The notes under the pieces are model-generated. The model worked only from the letters and a program-made list of their open reading frames with translations, ran no database searches and was not told where the DNA came from. From assembly GCA_032358165.1 (NCBI GenBank), contig JAALGY010000053.1, forward strand, positions 806,001 through 870,000: a DNA stretch of 64,000 bases, in the 5' to 3' direction. The position numbers were made by a program, and so were the translations under genes. The DNA comes from Diplosphaera chodatii. Its lineage: Eukaryota > Chlorophyta > Trebouxiophyceae > Prasiolales > Stichococcaceae. This document shows positions 24,354 to 35,400 of this stretch, one piece after another. Positions within the stretch are counted from its first letter, which is position 1. Each line of letters opens with the position of its first letter.

Positions 24354-27300
24354 CTACATCGACATGCGCGAGAAGCGGCCCGCAGACGGGGTACGTGGGA
24401 GCGGCGGGCTGTGGCCGTTGATCTGGCCACCCTGTGGCGCGTCCTCCATATCCATGTCGTCGTCCCCCTGGTGGTGCTGCTGCGGCTGGTGGTGCGCCGT
24501 GCTGCGACTGCCGTACCAGGTGCGCTGGTCGTACTGCCCGTTCGCCGGCCGCGGGTGCTGGTGCGGCGGCAGAAAATACCCGTTGTGCGTCTCCCACGTC
24601 GTCAGCTCGTTGCTCTGCAGCGCCTCCGCAGCCTGTGCAGCAGACAGCTCTCTGGTATGAGAATTGGCAAAGACCGCAGTTGCAATATCTTGGCAGCTGC
24701 AGCACATGTTCAGATGTTGACGATGTTGATGATGCAAGCAACACCAGCTTACCCGGATGATGTCAGCTGGGTGGGGCGGCAGCGGGCCATGACCCAGTGG
24801 TGCAGCAGGCTGCGCTTGGTGGCCGCCGCTGTGCTGCAGCGCCGCTGCCACCGCGGGGTCCACGTCATGCGATGGCTGGCTGTTGGCCCTGCATGTGAAG
24901 TGGCACATGGTGGCAGGCGGGCTTTCCAGCTGAACATGGGCGGCCGCGGGCAGTGCATACCGCGTGGCCATGGAGTAGACTGCTATCCTGACGCAAGGAT
25001 GTGGTCTGAAGCGGTATATGGACGGCCAGGCAGGTGCCAGACTCTCACCGCTCCGGCAGCGACGGCGATGGCAGCGCCGAGACCTGCTGCTGGTACTCCG
25101 CAGGCGAGGCCGAGGCGCTCCGCATGCACCTGCCCTCCCGGCCGCCCGCCACCAGCGACAGGACCTCCGTGGCGCTCTGCGTCAGGCCCGCAATGCCGGC
25201 GTTGTGCGCCGACGTCGCCATGATCCTGCGGTCACGACAAACAACTGCTCAACGGGGCCCCCTGGCAGTGGCACATTCTGACTGCATGCTGAAAGCGCAT
25301 CAAAGCATATGATAGACTCGGTTGAAAGGAGCAGAATGACCGTGACCTGCAGCTGGGGAGTGGCTCTGCAGCGGGGCGCACCGTGCGTTGAGGGTCATGA
25401 GCGGCGGCGGCAGGCTGCGCTGGAACCAGGGGTGGTCCATGACCTGCCCCATGGTCAGCCGCTTCTGTGGGTCCGGCTGCAGCAGCCGGTGCATCAGGTC
25501 CTGCCCCTCCCGCGACACCTGGCCGGCGCATAAGCAAATGCACTTGTTACTTCAGGTGACGTTCAACTACCTCATATGATACATACATAATTCGAACAAC
25601 CAGAAATCAAAGGGAGCAGAAGCAGGAGCATGACTGTAGGTGTGGCAGTGGCCCTGCCCGCAACACAGGTGTGGACGAGCGCATTGATGCGGCCAGACAC
25701 GTGTGGCCATGCGACACGTCAGCACACCTGCTCCAGGGGGGCGTAGTCGCCCTGGATGATGCGGGTGAACATGCGCTGCATGCGAACGACGTTGGTGCAC
25801 TCGTCGTCCGAGTCGCGCGCGAAGGGGAACAGGCCGGTGAGCATGAGGTACAGGCTGACGCCGCATGACCTGCGGCAGCAGTCGAGTGTCATGGGTAGAG
25901 TCCAGCTTCGGCTGTTGCTCTGCTGCGTCAACGACGTGGGCATTGGTGTCGGGCAGGGCCGGCACAGTCATGGGTGTCAGGAGCGTACCACATGTCGGCG
26001 GCCTTGCCATCATATGTGCGCTCGAACAGCACCTCGGGCGCCATGTATTCCGGGGTGCCACATGTGGACTTTGACACGGACTGGCCGGCCTCATCCTTGG
26101 AGAAGCCTGTGTAGTTGCCGGCATGCTTCAGCAGCAGGAGGAGTTAGCATAACGTGAGCACACCAGCATCAGGGCACCCTTCAGAAGCGCGCCTATCAGA
26201 CCAGCCACCTCACCAAAGTCGCAGATCTTCAGGACTGGCGAGGGCCAGGTGCCATGCAGCATCATGTTGTCCAGCTGCAGACCGACAGAAGAGTACGGTG
26301 GCTTCAAGATGTAGGTGCCAACTCATGACATATGAAAAGGCCTCCAAGGCGACACTTTGTTTGGATCCTCACCTTCACATCCCGGTTGGCGATGCCCAAG
26401 CGGTGGCAGTAGTCCAGTGCGACAATCAGCTGCTGGAACAGCCACCGGACATCGTCCTCTGGCAGCCCATCAATCTGCAAGCAGTCCAATGGAAAGCGTC
26501 AGCAGCAGCATTCCTTGGTGCCGATCTTCCCTGCGGAAGTCTCTTCACAATTGCAATGCGTGACTTGGGACACCGACTCACCCCCTGCTGTGATTGGTCG
26601 TCGATGTACTGGGACAGGTCGCCGCCGTCCGCATACTCCATCGCAATGCCCAGGTGGTGCGAAGTGAGAAACACCTCCTGCAACAGGACGAGCCAGCACA
26701 ATTGTGAGTGTACGTCGCCGCTGCCCCAGGCGTACAGCATGCACACTGTGCATGCGCTGACTTGAGGGTTCGCAGGGAGTTCGGCGTCGGCACCTTGAGC
26801 TGGATGATGTTGGGGTGGCCATAACACATGCGCTGGTTCATGAGCTCCCGCGAGATGGTCTTCACGTCAAAGGCATTGCCTCGCCGGATGAATTTGATGG
26901 CGTAGCGCTGCCCGGTGCGGGCGTCCGTGGCAAGCTGCACGAAGCCAGACGCACCCCTGCACACGAAGAACAGCCATCAAGTACCTTGATTGTGCGGTGC
27001 GAACCTGCTGCGGGTATGTGAGTACTTGCACCGCTCTGGCGTTGGATGTGCGGCGAGCCGCACTTGTTCAGGATGCAGACGGGTACGTAGTAGGGGTGCG
27101 TCGCCAGCGGCTCCGTGGCCGAAGAGGGGGCCGCCGCAGCGCCGTCGCCCCTCTCCTCCGCCGCAGACGACCACAGCTCCGCGGCGGACGCCTGCACATC
27201 GCGCAGCGTCTGGGCCGGCGTGCCCTGCCTGCGGGCAGCGCCACAGCTGGTGTGTCAGGCATGCCGCCGTGGTCCGACACACCAAATCACGGCGCTGATC

Positions 27301-27892
27301 ATGTAGTGCTCAAGGCTGGAGTCGTACAGGTTCCTCCGCGGCGCCCGGGCTAACGCAGCATGGCCACATGCCCCATGCAGTGGCCGAGAAGCAGCTCGAG
27401 TGCAGCCCGCCGCTGCCCTGGTGTCCGGGGTAAAACACGCATCTGAATTCATGCAAGTGGTGGCGAGGCTGTGATCGCGGTCAGGTGCGACAGGTGGGCA
27501 GTTGGCGCCGCGCCAGGCTGCCATTGCTGCAAGTTTGTCAGCAGCTGTTGGGGCTGCGAACCGCTGAGGAGCCCCAGAAGAAGATGCTTCTGCCTGCTGG
27601 CTGTGCCTTGGGATCCGTTGGAGGATTTCGTACGCGTTGCTGGAGCGGTGACACCGCTGCTCCGAAGCACACAAGGCAGGTAGTCAAGAAGGGGGCCTCG
27701 CCTGTCAAGGGGCGACGTGAACGTCGCTGCGCATGTGCTGGTGTCGGATGAGGCGCTGTAAAGCCGCGCGTCGGCGCTTGCCGCCTGGAGCTCGGGAGTA
27801 ACGACTGCGGCCTTCTCGGTTACGCCCTGCACCGACGCGGACGTCAGGCTGGGCTGCTGCTTCACGCTGCTGCGGCGGAACCAGCCCACCAT
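24354..27892 (-). CDS. SnRK2-like serine/threonine protein kinase
   Basis: A multi-exon gene with a complete kinase domain in order. The Gly loop reads NKGASGFVQLA, the ATP lysine is in YAIKFIRRG, and an SnRK-like helix reads SRELMNQRMCYGHPNIIQL. The hinge region is FLTSHHLGIAMEYADGGDLS, then DDVRWLFQQLIVALDYCH. The catalytic loop is GIANRDVK-LDN (Asn for His of HRD), followed by LKICDFG. The activation segment is SVSKSTCGTPEYMAPEV, followed by TYDGKAADMWSCGVSLYLML. The final lobe reads SREGQDLMHRLLQPDPQKR and HPWFQRSL. This resembles SnRK2 (OST1-type) more than SnRK1 or CDPK. The C-terminal region is Gln/His/Pro-rich with a short acidic patch, DDDMDMEDA. The kinase core is certain. The N-terminal exons, including the suggested ATG at 27892, are not resolved. 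Confidence 0.85.
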
Positions 27893-28395
27893 TTCGATGC
27901 CGGACCAGCCCGCTGTTCGTTGGGCGCCGGCGCCGACTTACGTGCGCCCTGGGCCGATTTCTGGCAAAGCCTGCGACTCCTTTGCGCAAGACGTGTTGTT
28001 GTTCCGGAAACGCTTGTCCGGCGACGGCGGTCGTGCAGTTGCACGAGTCGGTGCTGCAAACTGCGGAGTCGAGGCAGCAACCACGCGTTGCAGGAGCAGA
28101 TAGTTTTGCGAAGCTGCACTTGCTTGGCACTTGGGTCGCCGATGCCTTTCTCGCGGCGGGTGCTTGACAGTGCCATTGACGAGGTCGGTTGCCTGTCACA
28201 CTTATCAACGACCCCCACAATGTCGTCACAGGGGACGACTCGCCAAGGTCTGGCGTGCCTGCGCACAGCGGCAGGCGCGCAGGCCCACAGCACGCGCTTG
28301 GCCAGCATTGTTTGAGGCCCCCAACTGCCGTCCCACAGTCTGCGCGCCCAGGGGCACGCAATGGTGCAGGGTTTTCATCACATGACATTTGCCTG
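27893..28395. promoter_or_regulatory. Divergent spacer, SnRK2-like kinase / Sel1-like gene
   Basis: About 0.5 kb between the proposed starts. Open frames exist on both strands, but none shows family similarity. Either neighbour's 5' exons could extend into it. Confidence 0.3.
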
Positions 28396-29208
28396 ATGCA
28401 CACAGTGAGTGGCAGATCAGCATACGTGCTGCGGCCGAGCTGCGCGGGGTTCACCCGTCTGTGCGTCACACGCACCGTTTCTCAAACGACAGTGCCCCGC
28501 AAGGGGCACAGGGGCATGGCAACGGGTCAGCAAGGTGCGGCTGCGCTGCCGCCGCGCACTTAGCATGCTGGTCCTGGCCTATTGTGACATCACACAAAGG
28601 CCCGCTGTGCTTGGCCCTGCATAGGGAAGTGCAGGTGATCCAAGTGCTGCCCGATTGGGCCTGCAGTGCACGAAGCGGTGGTGTGCCCAGGGGCTGCGGG
28701 CCACTGACTTGAAGCCAGTGCTGCGCGCAGGCAACGGCCACGTTCCAGCAGCCAGCCGCACGCCGGAGCAGCAACCCGCGCAGGCGGCCAACGGCCGGCC
28801 GCCTCAGTCCTGCCCCCTCAGCCTGGTGGTGACAGACGCCGTGCGGCGGTGGTACAGCGATGCACACAGGGATGCGCTCAAGGGCGATGTGGTGAGCTGG
28901 CTTTCGCTCCTGTGCAAGGGTGCCTGCTGGTCTGCATAGCATAACGTTTTCCGGGACTGTCGTCCATGTGCTTTGGTGCGCACTACCCCAGGAAGGGTAC
29001 AACCCCAAGCCAGCGATCTGCACTGACGGTCTGCTCTGCGCTGATGGTGTGCATCACGCTTCTGCATGCACAGAAGCAGCAGGCGCTGCTGGGACAGATG
29101 CTGCTGGAGGGGTACGGCTGCGAGCGGGACCCTGCGGCTGGGCGGGAGTGGGTGGACAAGGCCAAGCGGCGTGGGTATCGCATGGAGGGCGTCTACTGCG
29201 AGCTTTGA
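28396..29208 (+). CDS. Small Sel1-like repeat protein
   Basis: Three exons join in phase: 28396-28534, 28635-28891 and 29074-29208, giving 176 residues. The C-terminus carries one or two Sel1-like (TPR-related) helical units: DAVRRWYSDAHRDALKGDV, ALLGQMLLEGYGCERD and AGREWVDKAKRRGYRM. This matches small plant HCP/Sel1-like proteins of unknown role. The N-terminus (MHTVSGRSAYVLRPSCAG and on) is basic and free of acidic residues, consistent with organelle targeting. Exons 2 and 3 are well supported. Exon 1 rests on phase agreement and an ATG only. Confidence 0.65.
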
Positions 29209-29754
29209 CGCGGGCTGCTGAAGCTCAAATGACACGTGGCATCGCCTGCAGATGGTGCAAGCAGTCGCGCCGGCACCAGCACCAGATGGGGCTGGATCGC
29301 GAACTCATCCGTCAGGCAGATCAGCCAGCCATGCGGCACAGATTCTCCTCACAAACATGCAGCCACAATCGCTGTGCATGTGCAGCGTCAGGATATGTGA
29401 TACGTCAGGATACAAGTGCTGTATATGTGCAGCAGGAATGACCATGGCCGACTGACGCGGCTACAATTTTGTTATGGCTGGGTGTCCGTCAGACAGACAG
29501 GGCGGATTGTATACTTGCTGCCTCTCGCTGTGGCCTTTGTTAGCTCAGAGTCCTCGCCTGTGATGTCAGGCCTGATTCACCACCGCCTTATCGGCAGGAG
29601 CGTTAGTGTGAGAGACACAATGTTTTGCAAGAGTGAGCGGTAAGGCGACACAACTCTACTCAGGGCATTGCAACCTGAACACTGGTAGCTCGCTGCAGAC
29701 TCTGATGTCTGCCACCATATGTAGCAATCCCCGGCCGCAGCTCGTCTGCAGCGC
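29209..29754. other. Convergent 3' region, Sel1-like / Tim44-related
   Basis: Tail-to-tail spacer of about 550 bases. Nothing beyond presumed 3' UTRs was seen. Confidence 0.4.
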
Positions 29755-31900
29755 TCATGTGACCACGTCCAGGAGCTTCCAGGGCAGGTCAAGTCGCCTG
29801 CGGGGCAACTCTGTCTGTGGCAGCGGCCCCCTGACAAAGCGCCACACATGGCTGCGTTTGTCCGTGAGCAGCGAGAGCAGCTTGCCACCCTCCTTCTTGT
29901 GAGTCTGCAGCGCACGAGCTTTACCTGAGTTCCAATACAGGGCACAGGAGCCAGTGGGGGCAGGCACACGCGCTCTGTGAAGCTGCTGCGTCACACCACA
30001 AGGCACGAAGAGCCGGCGCACCTCCAGCTCCTGCACGCCTCTGAACCTGACGGTGATGACCATAAAGGGCTCAGAGGCGGCAAGCCGGCTGGTGGTGCGG
30101 TGCAACCGCTCCCGCCAATCCGTCTCCACGGTCGCGTTCTGGCTGGCAACGGCTGCAGCTGCGGCCACGGCGCCGCTGCCGGCAGCCGTGGGCGGGTCGA
30201 CATCAGGGGCCAGGGCTGCCAGCGGCGGATCAAACTTCGCGATGGTTTCCTTCTGTGGAGGGCATGACGGCTTCCAGCAGGTCAGTGGACACACTCGATG
30301 CACAGGCCAGTCGCCCAGTGTAAGTTGCGAGCGGTTTGAACCATGCTCCTGGTTGGCAGGACGAGTGCAGGCACACGCACCGGCAGTGTGATGACCTCGG
30401 TGATTGTTGCATCATCAACAGTCTGCTTTGCTAGCCGGAAGCTATAGCCCTGCCGGTCGTAATCATCGTGTGTGCCTCTGCATGCGTGACACGGCGCAAT
30501 TGCACATATGTATACTGGTCTTCCAGTTTGCTTGGCAGCGTTCAGTGAGAGGTCAAGCGCAAGCCCAGAACTTCAATTTTCTGCTGCACCTGAATGCCTC
30601 CAGCAGCTTTTCCGACACCATGGGCGCAAGCGTGTCAAAGTCCCGGCTGGCGAACAGGTCGTTGACGATGTAGTATGCGTCCTTTGCTGACTCCTGCGGG
30701 GCGATGGTGACGGCAGCTGTGACTCTCACGCCCCAAAACCGAGCGGACCTTCTGCTCGCTATGGCACTGATGAGCTTGCCGAGGCATGCCAAGGCCGTAC
30801 ACCAGACGCACCAGAAACTCCCCCTCATCAAAGTCTGTCTCGACCAGCTGCCGCATGATCCGCACACTGAAGTGGCCCTGCATAACCACCGGATCATCAA
30901 CAAACCCAGCCGTGCCTTCCCTGGCGGTCATGGCTGCACAGGTCAGCAAAGCATGCAGTGGACCAGTCTCAAGTGCCTGCAGTTCGGCACACGCATGAGC
31001 ACTGGGGCATTGCGGACGCAACGCACCGAAAGATCCTGAATGGTCTCTATCAGCCACCTGACCATCCCCGACTCGTCCTCAGCCTCAGCCTTGACAGGTT
31101 CGTCACCTGAGCCTGCGGGGATCATCAGTGTCATGCACAACAACTGTACACGACACTGTTGCGGCTGTGGATGTCAGCCGGCGCAGGTCACAGCGCAAGA
31201 CTGCAGCGCCAAGCCGACCTGAGTCCTGAGGGTTGCTGCTGCCACTTGCACCGGCGCCTGACGCGCCGCCTGGCCCTGCAGCACCGCCACCGCTGCCAGC
31301 GGCCGAGTCAGCATTGGCCTGTTGATCACTGCCGGCGTGCGGCTGTGGACCTGGTTGCTCTGATGCATCAGCGTTGCCTGCTCCGGAAGGCGGCTGGCTG
31401 GGATCTGCGGTGCGCTCAGCGGCGGCGGCATCATCTGCAGAAGCGGCGCCTTCATGCCGTTCGATTGCCGGTGCATCTGTAGGGTCCCGTAGACCGCTGC
31501 CCGCTTCGGCTGGTGCTGACTGCCTGGGTGTACCCAGCCCGGTGCTCACTTCCGCGCCGCCGGCAGCTGGACCGGTGGCTGTGCCCGTGGAGCCCTCGGC
31601 GATGCCCGCTGCACCGCTTCCTGCGCCCGTCTGCCTTTCGGCGGCGTCGCCACCTGTGCCCGGGACAGCGCCAGGTACGCCGGCTGACGAGGCGCTGAAG
31701 TGGCGCCGCAGACTGATCAGCTGCTGCACGGGGCTCACATCCTGCTGATGGATGGCGCTGATCCGTGGCGATGCGGCCGCGGCAGAAGTAGAGCAGAAGC
31801 CACGTGCTGCTGCAAGCGATGCGGACCGCGCATCCTGGCCATGCGTCTGCTGTATCGCCCGCCTGGCCGCGGCTAGAGCAGCCCTGGCCCCGGACTGCAT
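29755..31900 (-). CDS. Mitochondrial Tim44-related protein
   Basis: Six minus-strand exons join in phase: 31900-31219, 31112-31027, 30877-30812, 30693-30590, 30477-30381 and 30252-29755, about 510 residues. The N-terminus starting MQSGARAALAAARRAI is a typical mitochondrial presequence with an RGFCSTSAA cleavage-like site. A long Ala/Gly/Pro/acidic linker follows (about 31220-31600). The C-terminal half contains DAYYIVNDLFASRDFDTLAP, GYSFRLAKQTVDDATITEV and FMVITVRFRGVQELEVRRLF, the Tim44/MBA1/mL45-like cystatin-type fold, and ends PWKLLDVVT. Plants have a similar Tim44-related family. A role at the inner membrane in import or mitoribosome attachment is inferred. The exon 3 start could lie further upstream. 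Confidence 0.72.
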
Positions 31901-32460
31901 CTGGCAAGTCGCAATCGGCACAGCGTTGCTCGTTGCTGCCAGCCAAGTATCGAGGATGAAGGCTTCAGCAGATGATCGCCCCAAGGAAGGCAAACCCAGC
32001 TGATGCACACTTGCGATCAGACAATGGTGTGCAGGTGGAATAATGGATGCCGTGGTGCCGATGCACTCGACAACTTACGACGTCAGCGCTGTAGTCTGCA
32101 ATGCTACAGGGGTGGGAAATGCAGATCAGCTGGGCAACTAGGTGTGCTGGTCGGCATGTGCATTTGCGGGATCCGTTTCGTACAGGCACATCAGCTTTGT
32201 TGACGAGTGATACCGCATGCCCAGCCTGTCACCGCGGGTGTGTGCACGCCGGGACTTGGTCCCCTGAGTGCTAGCTGCAGCTTGCACTTGCAAGGACACA
32301 AACAGCTTCTCAGCCTGCACTGGCATCAAGGTACCTTGATGCAAAGGATGTTTGCTCTCGAGCTACAAGCACCCTCCAGCTAGCCAACTGAGCTTGTTGG
32401 GCAGGCCTCGACAACCAGTCGAAGCAGCATCCATACTTGAAGCTCAAGAGGGCCGATGTG
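31901..32460. promoter_or_regulatory. Divergent promoter, Tim44-related / RabGAP
   Basis: About 0.56 kb between start codons. The frame upstream of the Tim44-related ATG stays open to about 32008 but has no upstream ATG. No element could be named. Confidence 0.35.
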
Positions 32461-35400
32461 ATGCCTCGACGGCAATCCCAAACAGTGCTGAAAGACTCCT
32501 ACGGCTTCTTGGTAAGTGTGGCATCTGCATGTAAACTTTGCTCTCACTGCTCAACACGATGTCGTGCCTGACGTACCTGATGTTTCCATCAACTACTTCG
32601 AACTCTGCATGCAATTCATGTACCGGTTCTGCTGCCGTCATGTTGGGGTTGCTGCAATGTGGTGCTTGTAGCCGGGGTCGTTTGCATACCGTGGCACAAG
32701 CGAGAGCTGCTTGTTCAACAATGTTTGATGCGCTTCTACCGCATAATTGCCGCACCTCCTGACTTCCTTGCTGCAGGTCAAGCGTGATCACCATGAGCTG
32801 TTCAAGCAGTACGCTCCGATCTGGGCCAAGGAGGAGGTGGAGCGCGCCAGCCTGTGGACGACCTTCCTGCTGTCATTCGCACCAGACGCCACTGGGTATC
32901 AAAGCCTGCTATTGCAGATGGATGATGATGCAGATGCAACTGTGACACATCCGTACAACTGACGGCGCGGTCGTCTCATGAGGTGCCAACACTCATGGCA
33001 TTTCTGGGCAGGGTTGACGGCAGCACAGCCAGCCAGCTGGACGCTGCCTGCGAGGCGGGGTTGGAGCCCTTCAATGCAGCGCTGAACGGCTGGCGGGCGG
33101 CGCAGGCCGGCGGTGGCGATGTGGAGATGCCAGAATGGCTGCCCCAGCTGCGGTGCCTGGTGCAGGCTGGCGTGCCGCGGGTACGCTGCCTCAATTGCAC
33201 CTCCCGACTCCACCTCCTATTTCCATGCATCACTTGCACCACCCCATGCGTGGGTGTGTCTGAGCAGTGCGCTCGAGCTGACCACTGTCAGGTGCAGGTT
33301 GTTCCGTGTGTCATGACATAGTGTGTGATGTGGTGCTGCAGCCGCTGCGGGGCAGGCTGTGGCAGGTGTTCATGTGCCTGGACAGCAAGCGGGAGGCTGG
33401 CCAGTACGACCAGCTGGTCCAGAAGGCACTTGGCAACACCAAGTATGGCCGCAAGGTCAGGCCTGCGGTTGCTGTTCTGCAACGTATGTTTTGCTTGCTG
33501 TTGTGAAGGCCCGCTGCCCGTGCAACTGGTGAGCATCTCGTCCTGGATCTCCTTCACAGTCCACATGATTTGGCGGGGTAAGGAGCATGACAGCTGGTGC
33601 AATTGCATGCATGCAGAGGAGCACCATGTCAGGTGAGCTGGACGCTGCAGCGTCCGGCCAGATTGCAGCAATCTCAGAGCCGCCCAGCAGCTACAGGTCA
33701 CAGCATTCCAGCAGTGACGCAGACTCGCAGTCCACAGCCTACGCGCCGGCCGCCGCTTCTGGCCCGACGCCACAGCCAGCAGCCGCATCCAGCATCGATG
33801 ATGCTGCATCAGATGATCCGGCGTCGGGGCGGCCTGCAAAACCAGATGCAGATGTAGGCATGCCGCCGGCAGAAACAGATAGTGGTGCTGCAGACGCACC
33901 TGATGAAGCAGCGGTGCCGAGGCTGACGGTGCGGCGGACGACTTCCACCAGCCGCAACTCCGTCTCCGGCTCAGAGGGTGGCAGGTGGGTCACATCCAAC
34001 TTTGCTGGTCTGCAGGGGGTGTCCACAGAACATGGCAGTCGCGCGTCCGCTGCATGAGGTGCATTTAACACAACCAGGAGCTGGCATCTGCCTCACGCAC
34101 CCACTGCTTCGCCCTGCTGCAGGCGGACGCACCGCAGCTCGGAGCCGTGGCACCCGTCCACCAACGACTGGAATGTGCAGATCGAGAAGGACCTGCACCG
34201 CACCTTTCCCGGCCACCCGCTGATGAACCGTAGCGGGCGGGGCGCCCTGCGCCGCATCCTGGCCGCCTACTCCCGCCGCAACGAGGCTGTCGGCTACTGC
34301 CAGGTGCCTCGCAAAGTCGACCGTATGCTGCTGACAAATCCTTTGGTGGGCTGTCTCAACATCAGTGATCTGGTGATCCTCTGGTGGCGCTGTGCCTGAC
34401 CAAAGCCAGCCATCCCCAGCCTCCGACACCCGTTGTCCTCGCACAACCCCCTTCAGCGTCATGCCGGCTCGCTGCAGGGCATGAACTTCATTGCGGGCAC
34501 CATGCTGCTGTTCATGGACGAGGAGGATGCGTTCTGGGCGCTGGTGGCGGTAGTGGAGGACCTGCTGCCGGGCTACTTCAACATGGACCTGATCGCGCCG
34601 CAGGTCGACCAGGCCGTCTTCAAGCATCTGGTGCGTCCGGACTTGACATCTTTCGTGGTTTTCAGGCAGTGTAGGTGTGCTGGTGGCAGGCGCTTGCTGC
34701 TCCCTGCCTGGACATCATGATGTGTCCAGCAGCCGCAGCCGCAAGCTGTCATCGAAAGGTGACAATGAATTGGGTTTCTGCTGCATTCTGTCTATTTGTT
34801 CATCCGGAAAGCTGTGTGCAGGTGGACCAGCGGTTCCCGACGCTGTGCGCGCACCTGACGCGCCACGGCGTCAACGTGTCGTCCATGGCGCTGAACTGGT
34901 TCCTGACCATGTTCGTGACCAGCCTGCCGCTGGAGAGCACGCTGCGCGTGTGGGACGTCCTGTTCTTCGACCAGTGCTCCTCGGTGCTGTTCCGCTGCGC
35001 GCTCGCGCTCGTCGACATCTACGCCCAGGTATTGATTTGCCTCTGTCCTGCTGCTCACGATGAACACTGCGCTGTAGTATGGTAAGTGGATGGTGTCCAT
35101 ACTAGAGGACTCAAGGGGTGTTTAGATTGTATGTCGTAGTACGACACTGCAGTCTCCAACTGGCCCTGACAACGTACATTCGTAACCTCGGCTTCAGGCG
35201 CTGGTGGCGACTGTGGACAGCATCGACGCCTTCACGCTGCTGCATGCCATGGCGCCCATGTCCTTCGACGCCAGCCGCCTGATCGACATGGCGTGTATCG
35301 CCTTTGCTGGGCTGACGATGGACCAGATCCAGTCGCTGCGGAAAGCATACCGGACCACCATTGTCGCCGCCAAGCACAATGTGCGCCACTCCAATGCCAC

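Noticed and set aside
32870..32935. Very short intron in the RabGAP gene with donor at 32896 (about 38 nt)
   Set aside because: It is shorter than any other intron here. A donor at about 32870 gives about 65 nt and the same frame, so the border is left open.
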